Shown here: positions 16,285-25,566 of the stretch, one piece after another
How the letters are laid out: the number at the start of each line of letters is the position of its first letter
How positions within the stretch are numbered: the first letter of the stretch is position 1
Assembly: GCA_002753745.1 (NCBI GenBank)
Contig: PEAR01000007.1
Coordinates: forward strand, 1-36,704
DNA from: Candidatus Omnitrophota bacterium
GTDB lineage: Bacteria; Omnitrophota; Gorgyraeia; Zapsychrales; Fredricksoniimonadaceae
DNA: 36,704 nt
Reading direction: 5' to 3'
Position numbers and translations under genes: made by a program
Notes under the pieces: generated by a model
Database searches by the model: none
The model's input: the letters and a program-made list of their open reading frames with translations, nothing else
Told to the model about the DNA's origin: nothing

Positions 16285-17279
16285 TGGGTTTCATCCCTAA
16301 GTTCCTTCGACATCTTAAGACCTCACATCTGATTGATCGGGGTGCCAGGCTGTTAGTCGCCGTTTCCGGCGGAGCAGATTCGATGTGTCTGCTACATGCC
16401 CTGTTCCGTTCTCGTCAAGAACTCGGCCTAGAACTGATCGTTGCGCATTACGATCATCATTTGCGCCGCACCTCCGCCCGAGATCGTCTTTTTGTTGAGC
16501 AGGCGGCACGGTTCCTTGATTTGCCTTTCGTGGTGGAAGTTAACCGTTGCAAAGTTTCTAAGACTGGTTCCATAGAGGATTTTGCCCGGAAGCAACGCTA
16601 TGACTTTCTGGTTCGTGCGGCTCTAAAGCATGGAGTTGATGCTATTGTGACGGCGCACACTCGCGACGATCAGGCCGAGACGGTTTTACTGCGCATCATG
16701 AGAGGGACCGGTTTGTCGGGGTTACAAGCTATTCTCCCTTTGAGAAAAATGAATGGTGTAGATCTTGTCCGGCCTCTTCTGATTTTCTCCCGACACGAAG
16801 TCGAGCGGTTCCTTCAGGAGATAAAGGTCTCATTTGTTAATGATCCTTCTAACCGTTCTCTGGATTTTACCCGTAATAAGGTGAGGCGAGTTCTTATTCC
16901 CTTTTTAGAGAAAGAATTCAACCCAGGGATAAAGGATAACCTCGCACGCCTGGCAGATACAGCGGCTCATGATTATTCATTTATAGAAACTCAGGTTGCG
17001 CTATTTTTAAAAAGGTCGCTGAAAAAGGTGGGGAGCAATGTCTCTTTCTCCTTAAAGAAATACAGGTCGCTTCATCCTTCTATCCGCCGGATGGTGTTGC
17101 GCTCTGCGTTCGCGGCTCTTTACGGCGATGCTAAACCGTTAACATTGGCTCATATAGAGTCTATGGATACGGTATTAACCGATTCCGGCGATCCTAAAAA
17201 ATGTTGTTTACCTGTTGGTGTATGCTATGACCGGCGTGGGGAAAGAGTAATATTTTCTTTTGACAAGATGCCGGCATAA
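16284..17279 (+). CDS. tilS: tRNA(Ile)-lysidine synthase TilS
   Basis: Converts C34 of the CAU-anticodon tRNA-Ile to lysidine using ATP and lysine. The 331-aa protein has the PP-loop SGGADS (28-33), AHYDHHLR and AHTRDDQAETVLLRIMRGTGLSGL, then the substrate segment RNKVRRVLIPFLEKEFNPG. It is about 100 residues shorter than the E. coli enzyme and resembles the short forms with a reduced C-terminal part. ATG 16284 overlaps the preceding stop by one base; GTG 16281 is also possible. tilS close to ftsH is a conserved neighbourhood in many bacteria. Confidence 0.94.
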   Translation: MGFIPKFLRHLKTSHLIDRGARLLVAVSGGADSMCLLHALFRSRQELGLELIVAHYDHHLRRTSARDRLFVEQAARFLDLPFVVEVNRCKVSKTGSIEDFARKQRYDFLVRAALKHGVDAIVTAHTRDDQAETVLLRIMRGTGLSGLQAILPLRKMNGVDLVRPLLIFSRHEVERFLQEIKVSFVNDPSNRSLDFTRNKVRRVLIPFLEKEFNPGIKDNLARLADTAAHDYSFIETQVALFLKRSLKKVGSNVSFSLKKYRSLHPSIRRMVLRSAFAALYGDAKPLTLAHIESMDTVLTDSGDPKKCCLPVGVCYDRRGERVIFSFDKMPA

Positions 17280-17296
17280 AATCCTTAATCTTAATC

Positions 17297-17325
17297 TTGA
17301 GATTAAGGGCTTCAACAGATACAAT
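17297..17325 (+). promoter_or_regulatory. Sigma-70-type promoter giving a nearly leaderless mRNA
   Basis: TTGAGA (17297-17302) and TACAAT (17320-17325) are spaced by 17 bases. The predicted start, about 17332, lies only six bases before the ATG at 17338, and no ribosome-binding site is seen. An 8-bp inverted repeat (CCTTAATC 17283-17290, GATTAAGG 17301-17308) overlaps the -35 and could be an operator. Confidence 0.65.
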
Positions 17326-17337
17326 AGTAAAACTTTT

Positions 17338-18552
17338 ATGGTCATAAAATTCTCACTATTTTTTTGTATGGCAGTATTTTTCATGCCGGTTCTTGCCTGG
17401 GCACAATTGCCGGCAGACGGTGTGTCGAAAGAGTTCTTTGACGATGGTAAAGTGCATACCGAGAAAACTTACGCCGGAGGCGTTCTTAACGGGGCTTTTC
17501 GTGAATACTATCCTGATGGAAAACTTTTAAGTGCTGGCATGTACAAGGATGGGCGCCTTGAGGGCGGGTATAAATCCTATTACCAGAACGGCAATCTTTT
17601 CATCGAGAAAACGTATGTTAACGGCCTTCAGCATGGGATCAATAAAGAGTATTTTGAAAATGGAAACCCTAAGAGTGTTGAGGGATACAAGTATGATGCT
17701 CTCGACGGTATCTGTAAGTACTATGCTGAAGACGGAGTGTTGAAATATTCATTGCAATTTGTCGCCGGGCAGCTTAACGGTGAGAGTCGCGAATACAATG
17801 TCCTGGGGGTTCTAACAAGTATCGTATATTATCGTGATAATGTTCTTAACGGCGAAGCTCGTGAATTTAATGATCAGGGAACAGTCCACGCTGTCTGGAA
17901 TTATCGCAATGGTGTCAAAGAAGGTGAGTCTCGTATTTTTTACGATAATGGTAAGGAGGAGTGGATCCTGAATTTCAAGGATGGTGAGATCAATGGTCAG
18001 GGCCGTAAATTTTCACGCAGTGGGGTACTTGTCCTTGATGCTCAATATAAGAATAATCAGTTCAATGGTCTGGTACGAGAGTATCGTGATAATGCCAAGC
18101 CCAAGACCGAATGTTCTTATAAAGACGGGATTAAGGATGGTGACTGCAAGGAGTTTTATCCGAACGGCGGTATTAAGATTGAATGGAATTATCTTTCCGG
18201 CGAGAAACAAGGACAAGCAAAAGAATATCGGGAGAACGGGTCCCTGTGGATGGAGGTTTCATACGATAAGGGCAAGCAGAACGGGATCATGAGGGAGTAT
18301 TACACAAATGGTAAAATTAAGAAGCAGTGGGAGATTGTAAACGGTGTTCAGGAAGGAACCGCCAAATCGTTCTACGAGGCAGGGGAATTAATGAGTGAAG
18401 AAATTTATCAGGGTGGCAAGCTTCAGGGGGAATCACGGTTGTATAATAAGGACAGCAACCTTGCTTACATCGATACTTTTGACCGCGGCATTAAGATTAA
18501 ACGTAAAGGTTTTGATGCGCGCGGCAAGTTAGAGTTTGAGCAGAATTATTAA
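17338..18552 (+). CDS. Exported protein of 24-residue MORN_2/YwqK-type repeats
   Basis: A 404-aa protein. A signal peptide (VIKFSLFFCMAVFFMPVLAWA) is followed by fifteen consecutive repeats of exactly 24 residues and a partial sixteenth. Each has the pattern G-x-x-(K/R)-E-(F/Y)-x-x-x-G-x-(L/I)-x(7)-Y-x-x-G-x-x-x-(G/N). This matches the MORN_2 repeat of YwqK-type proteins, which form long beta sheets. The function is unknown; a periplasmic or surface-exposed scaffold is inferred from the signal peptide. The start at 17338 gives the signal peptide, while a longer in-frame start at 17260 lies in tilS. It has its own promoter and is followed 10 bases later by ftsH. Confidence 0.88.
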   Translation: MVIKFSLFFCMAVFFMPVLAWAQLPADGVSKEFFDDGKVHTEKTYAGGVLNGAFREYYPDGKLLSAGMYKDGRLEGGYKSYYQNGNLFIEKTYVNGLQHGINKEYFENGNPKSVEGYKYDALDGICKYYAEDGVLKYSLQFVAGQLNGESREYNVLGVLTSIVYYRDNVLNGEAREFNDQGTVHAVWNYRNGVKEGESRIFYDNGKEEWILNFKDGEINGQGRKFSRSGVLVLDAQYKNNQFNGLVREYRDNAKPKTECSYKDGIKDGDCKEFYPNGGIKIEWNYLSGEKQGQAKEYRENGSLWMEVSYDKGKQNGIMREYYTNGKIKKQWEIVNGVQEGTAKSFYEAGELMSEEIYQGGKLQGESRLYNKDSNLAYIDTFDRGIKIKRKGFDARGKLEFEQNY

Positions 18553-18562
18553 TGGAGTTTAT

Positions 18563-20500
18563 ATGCCTTTAGAAACACCAAAAAAAGTATTACCGCCTAA
18601 AAAGACGGATTCGAAGAAAACGCCTCGGACCCCAAATCCGAATCAGGACAGCGGGGTGTGGATATTCTGGGTTTTATTATTTGTTATTTTTCTGGTCATA
18701 TCAAACCCAGCAAATAATGCGGCTAATAATTCAGCGCAGAAAATGTCATATGGTGAATTTTATTCATTGGTTAAGGACAATGATTCAACCGGAAAGATTA
18801 AGAAGCTTACGTTGACTGAGGGGCCTGAAACGATCCTGAAAGGAAAGTTATCTGATGGTAAGGAGTTTCGGGTAAATATCCCTAATGACGACAAGGATAT
18901 CCTCGCGTTAGTACGTAATAATGTGAAGGATTTCTCCGTTGTTCCGGCTGAAACTTTCTGGACTCAGTTCTTTTTTTCATTTGTCCCTGTTCTGCTGATT
19001 ATATTCTTTATTTGGTTTCTTGGTCGTCGTGGCGCTGAAATGGGGAACAAAATCTGGTCTTTTGGAAAATCCCGTGCGAAAGTCAGCGACAAGGGGCAGA
19101 ACAAAATTACTTTTGCTGATGTTGCCGGCGTTGATGAAGCTAAAGAAGAGCTGCAGGAGATTATCGAATTCCTGAAAGATCCAAAAAAGTTTGAACGTCT
19201 TGGGGGAAAAATCCCGAGGGGAGTGCTCTTGGTTGGCCCGCCAGGTACGGGAAAGACGTTGTTGGCAAAAGCTGTTGCCGGGGAAGCCGACGTGCCTTTC
19301 TTTTCATTGAGCGGATCGGACTTTGTTGAAATGTTTGTAGGTGTCGGGGCTTCTCGTGTTCGCGATCTTTTTGAACAGGCGCGCAAAGCCGCTAAGGCAG
19401 CGGGTGGAAAAGGCTGTATCATTTTTATTGATGAGATCGACGCTGTCGGTCGTCAGCGTTTTGCCGGTATCGGCGGCGGCAATGACGAAAGGGAACAGAC
19501 GCTTAATGCGCTTCTCGTCGAAATGGACGGGTTCAACTCGCCTAGCGGTTTTATTCTGGTAGCGGCTACTAACCGTCCAGATACTCTGGATCCCGCGCTT
19601 CTTCGTCCGGGCCGTTTTGACCGGAGAGTGATGGTGGGTCTGCCGGATATCAATGGCCGGGAGGGTATCCTTAAGGTTCATTGCCGCAATATCAAACTCG
19701 ATATGGATGTCGATTTGAGAAAAGTGTCGATGCAGACAGTTTATTTCTCGGGGGCAGATCTGGCTAATGTCTGCAATGAAGCGGCACTGCTCGCGGCCCG
19801 TCGCAATCGAGAGACCGTCGGGATGCAGGAGTTCCTAAACGCCGTAGAACGGGTAACTCTTGGACCTGAGAAAAAGTCGCACATTACTTCTAAGCGTGAG
19901 AAGGAAATGACTGCCCATCATGAAGCTGGGCATGCTTTGCTAAGTCTTTTAATCAATGAAGTGGATACGTTTACTAAAGTTTCTATCATCCCTCGCGGGA
20001 TGGCGGGCGGGTACACCCTTACGCCACCGACAGAAGATAAACATTATTATACGCGTTCTGAGCTTTTCGGACAGATGACAGTCCTTTTGGGTGGACTGGT
20101 TGGTGAAGAAGTGTTTATGAATGATACAACGACAGGCGTTTCTAATGATCTTGAGCGTGTCCGTGAGCTGGCGCATAGCATGGTTTGCGCTTTTGGGATG
20201 AGTGATCAGATGGGTAAGATGGCTTTTGGGAAAGGTCATCAGCCGTCGTTCCTTGGCCGTGATCTTTTTCAGGAGAAAGATTACAGTGAAGAAACCGCCC
20301 GCCGTATTGATGCGGAAGAACATAAACTTGTTGATGCTGCATATCAACGGGCCCGGCAGATCATTACAACTAATCGTGATAAACTGGATCTTATTGCAAA
20401 TAAGCTTATCGAAAAAGAAGTGATCGACATTGATGAGGCCCGGATCCTTTTGGGATTGCCTTTACCTGAAGTTTCAAGCAAGGAGCCCCTTCAGGGATGA
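18563..20500 (+). CDS. ftsH: ATP-dependent zinc metalloprotease FtsH
   Basis: A membrane-bound AAA+ protease of 645 aa for quality control of membrane and short-lived proteins. A Lys/Pro-rich cytoplasmic N-tail (about 30 residues) precedes the first membrane helix (about 34-52). A periplasmic FtsH_ext domain and a second helix (about 135-155) follow. The AAA core has Walker A GPPGTGKT (225-232), Walker [13 protein letters not shown], pore loop [13 protein letters not shown] and the second region of homology [22 protein letters not shown]. The zinc site is HEAGH (453-457). GGAG sits five bases before ATG 18563. Its stop overlaps folP as ATGA, the same ftsH-folP order as in E. coli. Confidence 0.97.
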   Translation: MPLETPKKVLPPKKTDSKKTPRTPNPNQDSGVWIFWVLLFVIFLVISNPANNAANNSAQKMSYGEFYSLVKDNDSTGKIKKLTLTEGPETILKGKLSDGKEFRVNIPNDDKDILALVRNNVKDFSVVPAETFWTQFFFSFVPVLLIIFFIWFLGRRGAEMGNKIWSFGKSRAKVSDKGQNKITFADVAGVDEAKEELQEIIEFLKDPKKFERLGGKIPRGVLLVGPPGTGKTLLAKAVAGEADVPFFSLSGSDFVEMFVGVGASRVRDLFEQARKAAKAAGGKGCIIFIDEIDAVGRQRFAGIGGGNDEREQTLNALLVEMDGFNSPSGFILVAATNRPDTLDPALLRPGRFDRRVMVGLPDINGREGILKVHCRNIKLDMDVDLRKVSMQTVYFSGADLANVCNEAALLAARRNRETVGMQEFLNAVERVTLGPEKKSHITSKREKEMTAHHEAGHALLSLLINEVDTFTKVSIIPRGMAGGYTLTPPTEDKHYYTRSELFGQMTVLLGGLVGEEVFMNDTTTGVSNDLERVRELAHSMVCAFGMSDQMGKMAFGKGHQPSFLGRDLFQEKDYSEETARRIDAEEHKLVDAAYQRARQIITTNRDKLDLIANKLIEKEVIDIDEARILLGLPLPEVSSKEPLQG

Positions 20501-21366
20501 TCAAACGCCGTTGTTTTAATTTTACTGCAAGAGGGAGACTTCTTAGTTTAGGTAAATCGACAGCGTTGATGGGGATTGTAAACGTGACCCCTGATTCTTT
20601 TAGCGGTGATGGCCAGTTGAGGCATAAGGACTTTATTTCACAGGCTGTTGCCCGGGCTGCCGGGATGGTAGATCAAGGTGCACATATTATTGATATAGGC
20701 GGTGAGTCAACAAGGCCCGGCGCTTCGGTTGTAACCGCGCAGGAAGAGGTGAGGCGCGTAATTCCTGTTATTGCGTCACTGGTGGCTGCTCGTCGAGAAG
20801 TAATCGTTTCTGTGGATACTTCAAAAGCTCTGGTGGCAAAGGAAGCTTTGATTGCCGGCGCGCATATTGTTAATGTTGTACAGAGTCATAAAGTTTCTGA
20901 GGGATTATTAAAGCTTGTGCGTTCTTTTGAGGCAGGCATTGTCCTTATGCATATGCGGGGAACGCCGCGAACGATGCAGGCCATGTCGCAGTATCAGCGA
21001 CTCGTTCCTGAGATTATTCTTGAACTTGAAAGGATCGTGAAGGTTGCTTGCAGCGCTGGTCTTGAGCGGCGTCAGATCATCATTGATCCAGGGATTGGAT
21101 TTGCAAAATCGGCGCAGGATAATTTTATGCTGATCAGGGAGCTGGGGCGTTTTAAATCGTTAGCACTTCCGATTCTCATTGGTGTTTCGCGGAAATCATT
21201 TATTGGTAAGCTTTTGGATGTTGATCCTGTCGAAAGGCTTTTTGGTTCAGTGGCGGCCGTGGTAGCAAGCGTGCTTGAAGGCGCGCATATTGTCCGGGTA
21301 CATGATATTGTTCAAATGAAACAGGCCGTCAGCGTTGCGGATGCCGTCCTGTCAGGAGGTACATGA
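20497..21366 (+). CDS. folP: Dihydropteroate synthase
   Basis: Joins 6-hydroxymethyl-dihydropterin diphosphate with p-aminobenzoate in folate synthesis. The 289-aa product has both signatures, MGIVNVTPDSFSGDG and GAHIIDIGGESTRPGA. The pterin-binding SVDTSK, the IIIDPGIGFAKS segment and the GVSRKSFIG loop are also present. The usual NDV motif reads NVVQ, keeping the Asn but not the following Asp, a mild departure. It overlaps both neighbours by four bases, so ftsH-folP-cdaA should be translated together. Confidence 0.96.
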   Translation: MIKRRCFNFTARGRLLSLGKSTALMGIVNVTPDSFSGDGQLRHKDFISQAVARAAGMVDQGAHIIDIGGESTRPGASVVTAQEEVRRVIPVIASLVAARREVIVSVDTSKALVAKEALIAGAHIVNVVQSHKVSEGLLKLVRSFEAGIVLMHMRGTPRTMQAMSQYQRLVPEIILELERIVKVACSAGLERRQIIIDPGIGFAKSAQDNFMLIRELGRFKSLALPILIGVSRKSFIGKLLDVDPVERLFGSVAAVVASVLEGAHIVRVHDIVQMKQAVSVADAVLSGGT

Positions 21367-22136
21367 GTTTAAATTTCTGGTTAACGTTGAAGCCAATCAT
21401 CGAGATTCTTATCCTTGCGTTTATTTTTTATAAAATCCTGGTTTTTTTTCAGGGCACGAGGGCGTTTCAGGTTCTTAAAGGGATGACCTATCTTCTGGTC
21501 GTTTTTCTCGTGTCTCAGCTTCTTGGCTTAGCCACACTGAACTGGTTATTGACGAAGTTTTTCGCGATCTGGATTCTGGCACTGGTCGTCATTTTTCAAC
21601 AGGAGATCAAGCAGGGTCTGGCGCGTCTCGGGCAGGGGAACCTGTTTAATATTTCTCTCGAGGAGTCAGAGGTGGCGGCGATTATCGACGAATTAGTTGA
21701 CGCTGTATTTATCCTTTCCGATAAGAAAACGGGTGTTTTGATCGCGATCGAGCGTGAGGCCAAGTTAAAAACCTACATTGAAAGCGGCATCATGATCGAT
21801 GGATTAGTTTCGGGTGAGCTCATCCAGACGATCTTTAAACATGATTCTCCGATGCATGATGGCGGCGTTGTCGTGCGTGGGAACCGGATCGTGGCGGCAT
21901 CCTGTTTATTCCCTCTTTCAGAAAACCAGCATTTAAGCAAGATCATAGGCACTCGTCATCGGGCGGCGCTTGGGCTTACCGAACAGACCGATGCTTTAGC
22001 ATTGCTTGTTTCTGAAGAGACCGGAGATATTTCAGTTGCTTGCGACGGAAAGTTTATTCCTGTTACCGGACCTGAGCGTTTGCAGAATATTCTCAAAGAC
22101 CTTTTGATGGCTCATCCTGCCCAGGAGGATAAATGA
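21363..22136 (+). CDS. cdaA: Diadenylate cyclase CdaA (c-di-AMP synthase)
   Basis: Makes the second messenger c-di-AMP from two ATP. The 257-aa protein has three N-terminal membrane helices (about residues 8-85) and a DAC domain. The catalytic motifs read SPMHDGGVVVRGNRI (usual DGA written here as DGG) and GTRHRAALG. It overlaps folP by four bases. Its stop overlaps a tiny gene encoding a CdaR-like helix, matching the cdaA-cdaR pairing of other bacteria. The usual third partner, glmM, is absent. c-di-AMP in a diderm of this kind is likely tied to turgor or envelope control, by inference. Confidence 0.95.
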   Translation: MSLNFWLTLKPIIEILILAFIFYKILVFFQGTRAFQVLKGMTYLLVVFLVSQLLGLATLNWLLTKFFAIWILALVVIFQQEIKQGLARLGQGNLFNISLEESEVAAIIDELVDAVFILSDKKTGVLIAIEREAKLKTYIESGIMIDGLVSGELIQTIFKHDSPMHDGGVVVRGNRIVAASCLFPLSENQHLSKIIGTRHRAALGLTEQTDALALLVSEETGDISVACDGKFIPVTGPERLQNILKDLLMAHPAQEDK

Positions 22137-22234
22137 AACGTTTTCTTTTACATAACATTTCACTCAAGATCATTTCGTTTGGGTTAGCCATCATCGCCTG
22201 GATTTATGTTAACGGCGAGATCCTCAGGAGATAA
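22133..22234 (+). CDS. CdaR/YbbR-like single-helix micro-protein (33 aa)
   Basis: The ATG overlaps the cdaA stop (ATGA) and follows GGAGG. The 33-residue product, starting MKRFLLHNISLKIISFG and continuing LAIIAWIYVNGEILRR, matches the N-terminal membrane helix of CdaR/YbbR proteins (LKIIALLLALLLWxxVN). It stops where the periplasmic YbbR domains would begin. The position directly after cdaA is where cdaR normally lies. It may be a functional CdaA-binding helix or a remnant that mainly supplies translational coupling to pdxJ, whose ribosome site (CAGGAG) lies inside its last codons. Confidence 0.7.
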   Translation: MKRFLLHNISLKIISFGLAIIAWIYVNGEILRR

Positions 22235-22238
22235 ATTT

Positions 22239-22976
22239 ATGCCTCTGCTTGGCGTTAATATCGATCATGTCGCGACTATTCGGCAACAACGCCGGGAGTT
22301 TGATCCTGATCCTGTCAAAGCCGCGTTGATCTGTCAGGAGGCTGGCGCTGACAGTATTGTGGCGCATCTCAGGGAAGATCGTCGACATATTAACGATAAA
22401 GATATCGTTTCATTGAAGAAGGCGTTGCAGATCCGGTTCAATATGGAAATGTCTATTGCTCCGGATGTGGTTCAGCTGGCGTGTAAGATTGTTCCTGACC
22501 AGGTAACCCTCGTCCCTGAACGCCGTCAGGAGCTTACGACGGAGGGGGGCTTGGATGTCGTTGGTGGTTTCAAGAAGCTTAAGCCCGTTTGTACCAGACT
22601 TCGCGATAAGGGGATCGCTGTCAGTCTTTTTGTCGATGCTCAAAAGGCTCAGGTTGATGCGGCGAAGTCTCTAGGGGTATCTATTATTGAGTTGCATACG
22701 GGTTCTTATGCTGAAGCTAAGACCAGGAAGGCTTTGTTCTTCCAGCTGAAGACATTAACCCATATTGCCCAATATGCACATTCGCTGGGTATCGAAGTGA
22801 ACGCCGGCCATGGTTTGAAATATCATAATACATCGGCTGTGGCTGCTATTCCCGCCATGAATGAACTTAACATCGGGCATTCGATTATCTCGTATGCTGT
22901 TTTTGTCGGCCTCAAACGCGCTGTTACCGAGATGCGGGCGATCTCCCGGCTAAAATCCTCCACGAGGACTGGTTAA
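22239..22976 (+). CDS. pdxJ: Pyridoxine 5'-phosphate synthase
   Basis: Condenses the PdxA product with 1-deoxyxylulose 5-phosphate to give pyridoxine phosphate. The 245-aa product begins PLLGVNIDHVATIRQQRR and contains HLREDRRHI, NMEMSI, VTLVPERRQELTTEGGLDV, ELHTGSYAEA, NAGHGLKYHN and LNIGHSIIS, all typical. ATG 22239 is eight bases after CAGGAG; the upstream in-frame start at 22206 has no such support. Together with pdxA (2898) it shows the DXP-dependent B6 route. It overlaps acpS by one base (TAATG), the same pdxJ-acpS order as in E. coli. Confidence 0.96.
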   Translation: MPLLGVNIDHVATIRQQRREFDPDPVKAALICQEAGADSIVAHLREDRRHINDKDIVSLKKALQIRFNMEMSIAPDVVQLACKIVPDQVTLVPERRQELTTEGGLDVVGGFKKLKPVCTRLRDKGIAVSLFVDAQKAQVDAAKSLGVSIIELHTGSYAEAKTRKALFFQLKTLTHIAQYAHSLGIEVNAGHGLKYHNTSAVAAIPAMNELNIGHSIISYAVFVGLKRAVTEMRAISRLKSSTRTG

Positions 22977-23326
22977 TGGTCGTTGGTATAGGTATTGACA
23001 TTGTCGAGATATCCCGTATCCGCACGGCCGTAGACAAGTGGGGGGATAAATTTATCGAACGTATTTTTACCCCGCCTGAGATCGCTTATGCCCGTTCCCA
23101 CACACTACCGTTCCAGCATTATGCCGGCCGGTTTGCAGCCAAAGAGGCAATATACAAAGCCCTTGGCGATCAATCTGTAACCTGGAAAGACATCACGGTT
23201 ATTAACGATGTTTCCGGAAAACCTTCCTGCTCTGTTAAAAGGCTTCGGGCGGGGACGATCATCCATATATCCATTTCTCACTCAAAATACTATGCCGTTG
23301 CCAATGCCGTTGTTGAGACGAAATAA
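22976..23326 (+). CDS. acpS: Holo-[acyl-carrier-protein] synthase
   Basis: Transfers 4'-phosphopantetheine from CoA to acyl carrier protein. The 116-aa product has the metal-binding VGIGIDIVEISRI, FTPPEIAYA, the catalytic RFAAKEAIYKALG and C-terminal HISISHSKYYAVANAV. The ATG overlaps the pdxJ stop by one base. Its last 35 bases overlap the start of nnrD. Confidence 0.96.
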   Translation: MVVGIGIDIVEISRIRTAVDKWGDKFIERIFTPPEIAYARSHTLPFQHYAGRFAAKEAIYKALGDQSVTWKDITVINDVSGKPSCSVKRLRAGTIIHISISHSKYYAVANAVVETK

Positions 23327-24128
23327 ACGGTCGTACAAGAACGATTTTGGGCATGTGCTGGTGGCTGCAGGATCAGCGCCCATGCTTGGCGCTGCCTGTC
23401 TGGTTTCTTTAGCTGCAATGCGTTCTGGTGCCGGATTAGTTACGGCGGCCATTCCTAAAGCATTAAATCTTGCATTGCAAGAAAAGTTGGCCAATGCTGT
23501 CATGACGATGCCGGTTACTGGATCCAGGGGAGATGTCTTTGGCACGGCCTCGTTCCGGGACATTTCTCGTTATTGGACCAAGTATACCGCTGTTGCGATC
23601 GGACCGGGTTTGGGAACTTCTTTGCCTGCAAAATATTTTGTCATGAAAATGGTATCTGAATGTCCATTGCCAATGATTATCGATGCTGATGCGTTAAATC
23701 TTTTAGCTGGTTCTTTGGGGAGCATCAAAGGCCAAACGGCGGCAAGGGTGTTAACGCCTCATCCGGGAGAGTTTGCCCGCTTGTCAGGTGAAAAACCAGA
23801 AAACGATGCTTCTCGTAAGGAGGCCGCGCGGAGATTCTCGGTTAAACACAATGTTGTTTTGATCTTGAAAGGCCATCGAACTGTTATCGCTTCTCCCGAC
23901 GGTAAATTCACGGTAAATAATACCGGTAATCCAGGAATGGCCAAGGCGGGGATGGGAGATGTATTGACAGGGATGATCGTCGCATATTTGGCACAGGGAA
24001 TCCCCGCTTATGTCGCTGCTAAAGAAGCTGTTTATCGACATGGGTTGGCTGGCGATAAATTACTTAATCGACTTAATATTTATGCATTTACTGCGAGTGA
24101 TTTAATCGATGAGATTTCTAAAATTTGA
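23292..24128 (+). CDS. nnrD: ADP/ATP-dependent NAD(P)H-hydrate dehydratase (stand-alone domain)
   Basis: Repairs hydrated NAD(P)H. The 278-aa product contains DFGHVLVAAGS, RSGAGLVTAAIP, AIGPGLG, IIDADALNLL, the phosphate-binding LTPHPGEFARLSG and the ATP-binding GNPGMAKAGMGDVLTGMI. It is the dehydratase half of the bifunctional Nnr protein; no epimerase domain is attached or adjacent. Two in-frame ATGs, 23292 and 23304, fit the family N-terminus and neither has a clear ribosome site. Both lie inside acpS, and coupling to acpS translation is probable. Confidence 0.93.
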   Translation: MPLPMPLLRRNKRSYKNDFGHVLVAAGSAPMLGAACLVSLAAMRSGAGLVTAAIPKALNLALQEKLANAVMTMPVTGSRGDVFGTASFRDISRYWTKYTAVAIGPGLGTSLPAKYFVMKMVSECPLPMIIDADALNLLAGSLGSIKGQTAARVLTPHPGEFARLSGEKPENDASRKEAARRFSVKHNVVLILKGHRTVIASPDGKFTVNNTGNPGMAKAGMGDVLTGMIVAYLAQGIPAYVAAKEAVYRHGLAGDKLLNRLNIYAFTASDLIDEISKI

Positions 24129-25566
24129 TCCTGATCGTACCGTTCGAGCAATATGTGCTGCAGGGATTCTTCTGTGGGCGTATTTATTGACGGTTAAATT
24201 TGTCAATTATGGATATTACGATTGGGATTTGTCTCTTTATTCCCAGGCTATGTGGCGCATGATCCATGGGTCCTTGGATGTTTCTTTGTTCGGAATGAAT
24301 TTCTTTGGTAATCATGCGGAATACATATCATTTCTAGTTGCACCTTTTTATTTTTTAATGCCGCATCCTTTAACTTTGGTCTATATCAACGTTATAGCTT
24401 TTTTTATCGCTGCATATGTTTTTTACTTTATTTTCAAGAGATTCCTATCGCCATGGACGGCGGTTGTCTTTTGCTGTTTGTATGTTATGTACCCTCCGAA
24501 TCTTTTTATGCTTGTTTATGAGTTCCATTTTGAGTCTCTGGCGTTGCCTTTTATCGCCGGGATGTTTTTATTCTTACTTGAGAAACGTTTTATTGCTTTT
24601 ATGATCTGTGGTGTCCTGGCCTGTCTTTGTAAAGAGAATATCCCCTCCATTCTGGTTATGTTCGGTCTGGCGTCATTTTTCAGGAAAGGTGTGGACAGGC
24701 GGATATGGGGGATGATCCCGGTCATAACCGGATTGGCCTATTTTATTTTGGTGATGTTTGTGGTGATTCCTTATATTCGGCGGGATTTGCCGCATTCGGG
24801 AAATATTTATTTAGGGATGTTTTCCAGGTTGGGGACGGAACCTGGGGAGATCATGATATCTCTGTTGACGAAGCCATGGCTTGTCTGGCAGATCCTGGTT
24901 TCCAATGGCAATCTTTTTTTCCTTAACGAACTTTTCTCTTCGGTTAGCTTCATTTCATTTTTATGTCCGTGGCCGCTTTTTATTGGAATGCCGATCTTGC
25001 TGCAAAGTTTATTTTCTTCAGCACCTCAATTTCATACTATATTTTTTCATTATACTGCTACTTTGGCACCGTTTATTTTTGTTTCTGCAGCTGCGGGTGC
25101 CGGTGTTTTAATGAAATTCCTACGGCAGAGATCGTTTCATTTCATTATGGTTATCCTGTTGTTCTCTGCCGTTGGGTTTGTCTGTAAATATCAGGTTCCG
25201 TTGATTTCCAGGTTTCATTTTCAACGGGATGTTCATGATGATCTTTATGATTCGATGGTTCAACGTGTGCCGCCGGGAGCTTCAGTTGTTGCCAGTTTTA
25301 AGTTTCTCAATCATTTGAGCAACCGTGATGGATTATACGCGTTCTACAATGTTTGGCTTGGGAAGAATCTTCTAACCGGCAGGACATATGTTCTGCCGGA
25401 TACTGTTCAATATGCTCTGGTTGACCTTGCTGATCCCTGGCTTGCGGCGGATTATCGTCTTGATCCGGAAAATGTCGATAAAAGAGTTCAGGCATTCATG
25501 GCTGATGGTTGGCAGGTGAGATCCCGTTCACAGGACACTTATCTGATGCAAAGGAGCTTCAAATGA
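24109..25566 (+). CDS. DUF2079 polytopic membrane protein
   Basis: A 485-aa protein with about ten membrane helices. It fits DUF2079 by YYDWDLSLYSQAMWRMIHG near the N-terminus, FFGNHAEYISFLVAPFYFL, LKENIPS-like CLCKENIPSILVMFG and FFHYTATLAPFIFVSA. The C-terminal third is a periplasmic domain of about 120 residues (VPPGASVVASFKFLNHLSNR...). DUF2079 proteins resemble GT-C glycosyltransferases, but no activity is assigned here. The ATG lies within nnrD (20-base overlap). The stop overlaps the next gene as ATGA, making it the first gene of the envelope glycan cluster. Confidence 0.85.
   Translation: MRFLKFDPDRTVRAICAAGILLWAYLLTVKFVNYGYYDWDLSLYSQAMWRMIHGSLDVSLFGMNFFGNHAEYISFLVAPFYFLMPHPLTLVYINVIAFFIAAYVFYFIFKRFLSPWTAVVFCCLYVMYPPNLFMLVYEFHFESLALPFIAGMFLFLLEKRFIAFMICGVLACLCKENIPSILVMFGLASFFRKGVDRRIWGMIPVITGLAYFILVMFVVIPYIRRDLPHSGNIYLGMFSRLGTEPGEIMISLLTKPWLVWQILVSNGNLFFLNELFSSVSFISFLCPWPLFIGMPILLQSLFSSAPQFHTIFFHYTATLAPFIFVSAAAGAGVLMKFLRQRSFHFIMVILLFSAVGFVCKYQVPLISRFHFQRDVHDDLYDSMVQRVPPGASVVASFKFLNHLSNRDGLYAFYNVWLGKNLLTGRTYVLPDTVQYALVDLADPWLAADYRLDPENVDKRVQAFMADGWQVRSRSQDTYLMQRSFK

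Noticed and set aside
17283-17308. CCTTAATC/GATTAAGG inverted repeat as a terminator for tilS
   Set aside because: AT-rich 8-bp arms with no T tract, and it overlaps a good promoter -35; an operator is more plausible.
17338-18552. Periodic 72-base repeat considered as a CRISPR-like or DNA satellite array
   Set aside because: The periodicity is at protein level (24-residue repeats) with diverged DNA and an intact frame and signal peptide.
18964-19422. 152-codon minus-strand frame
   Set aside because: Antisense to the FtsH AAA core; no independent support.
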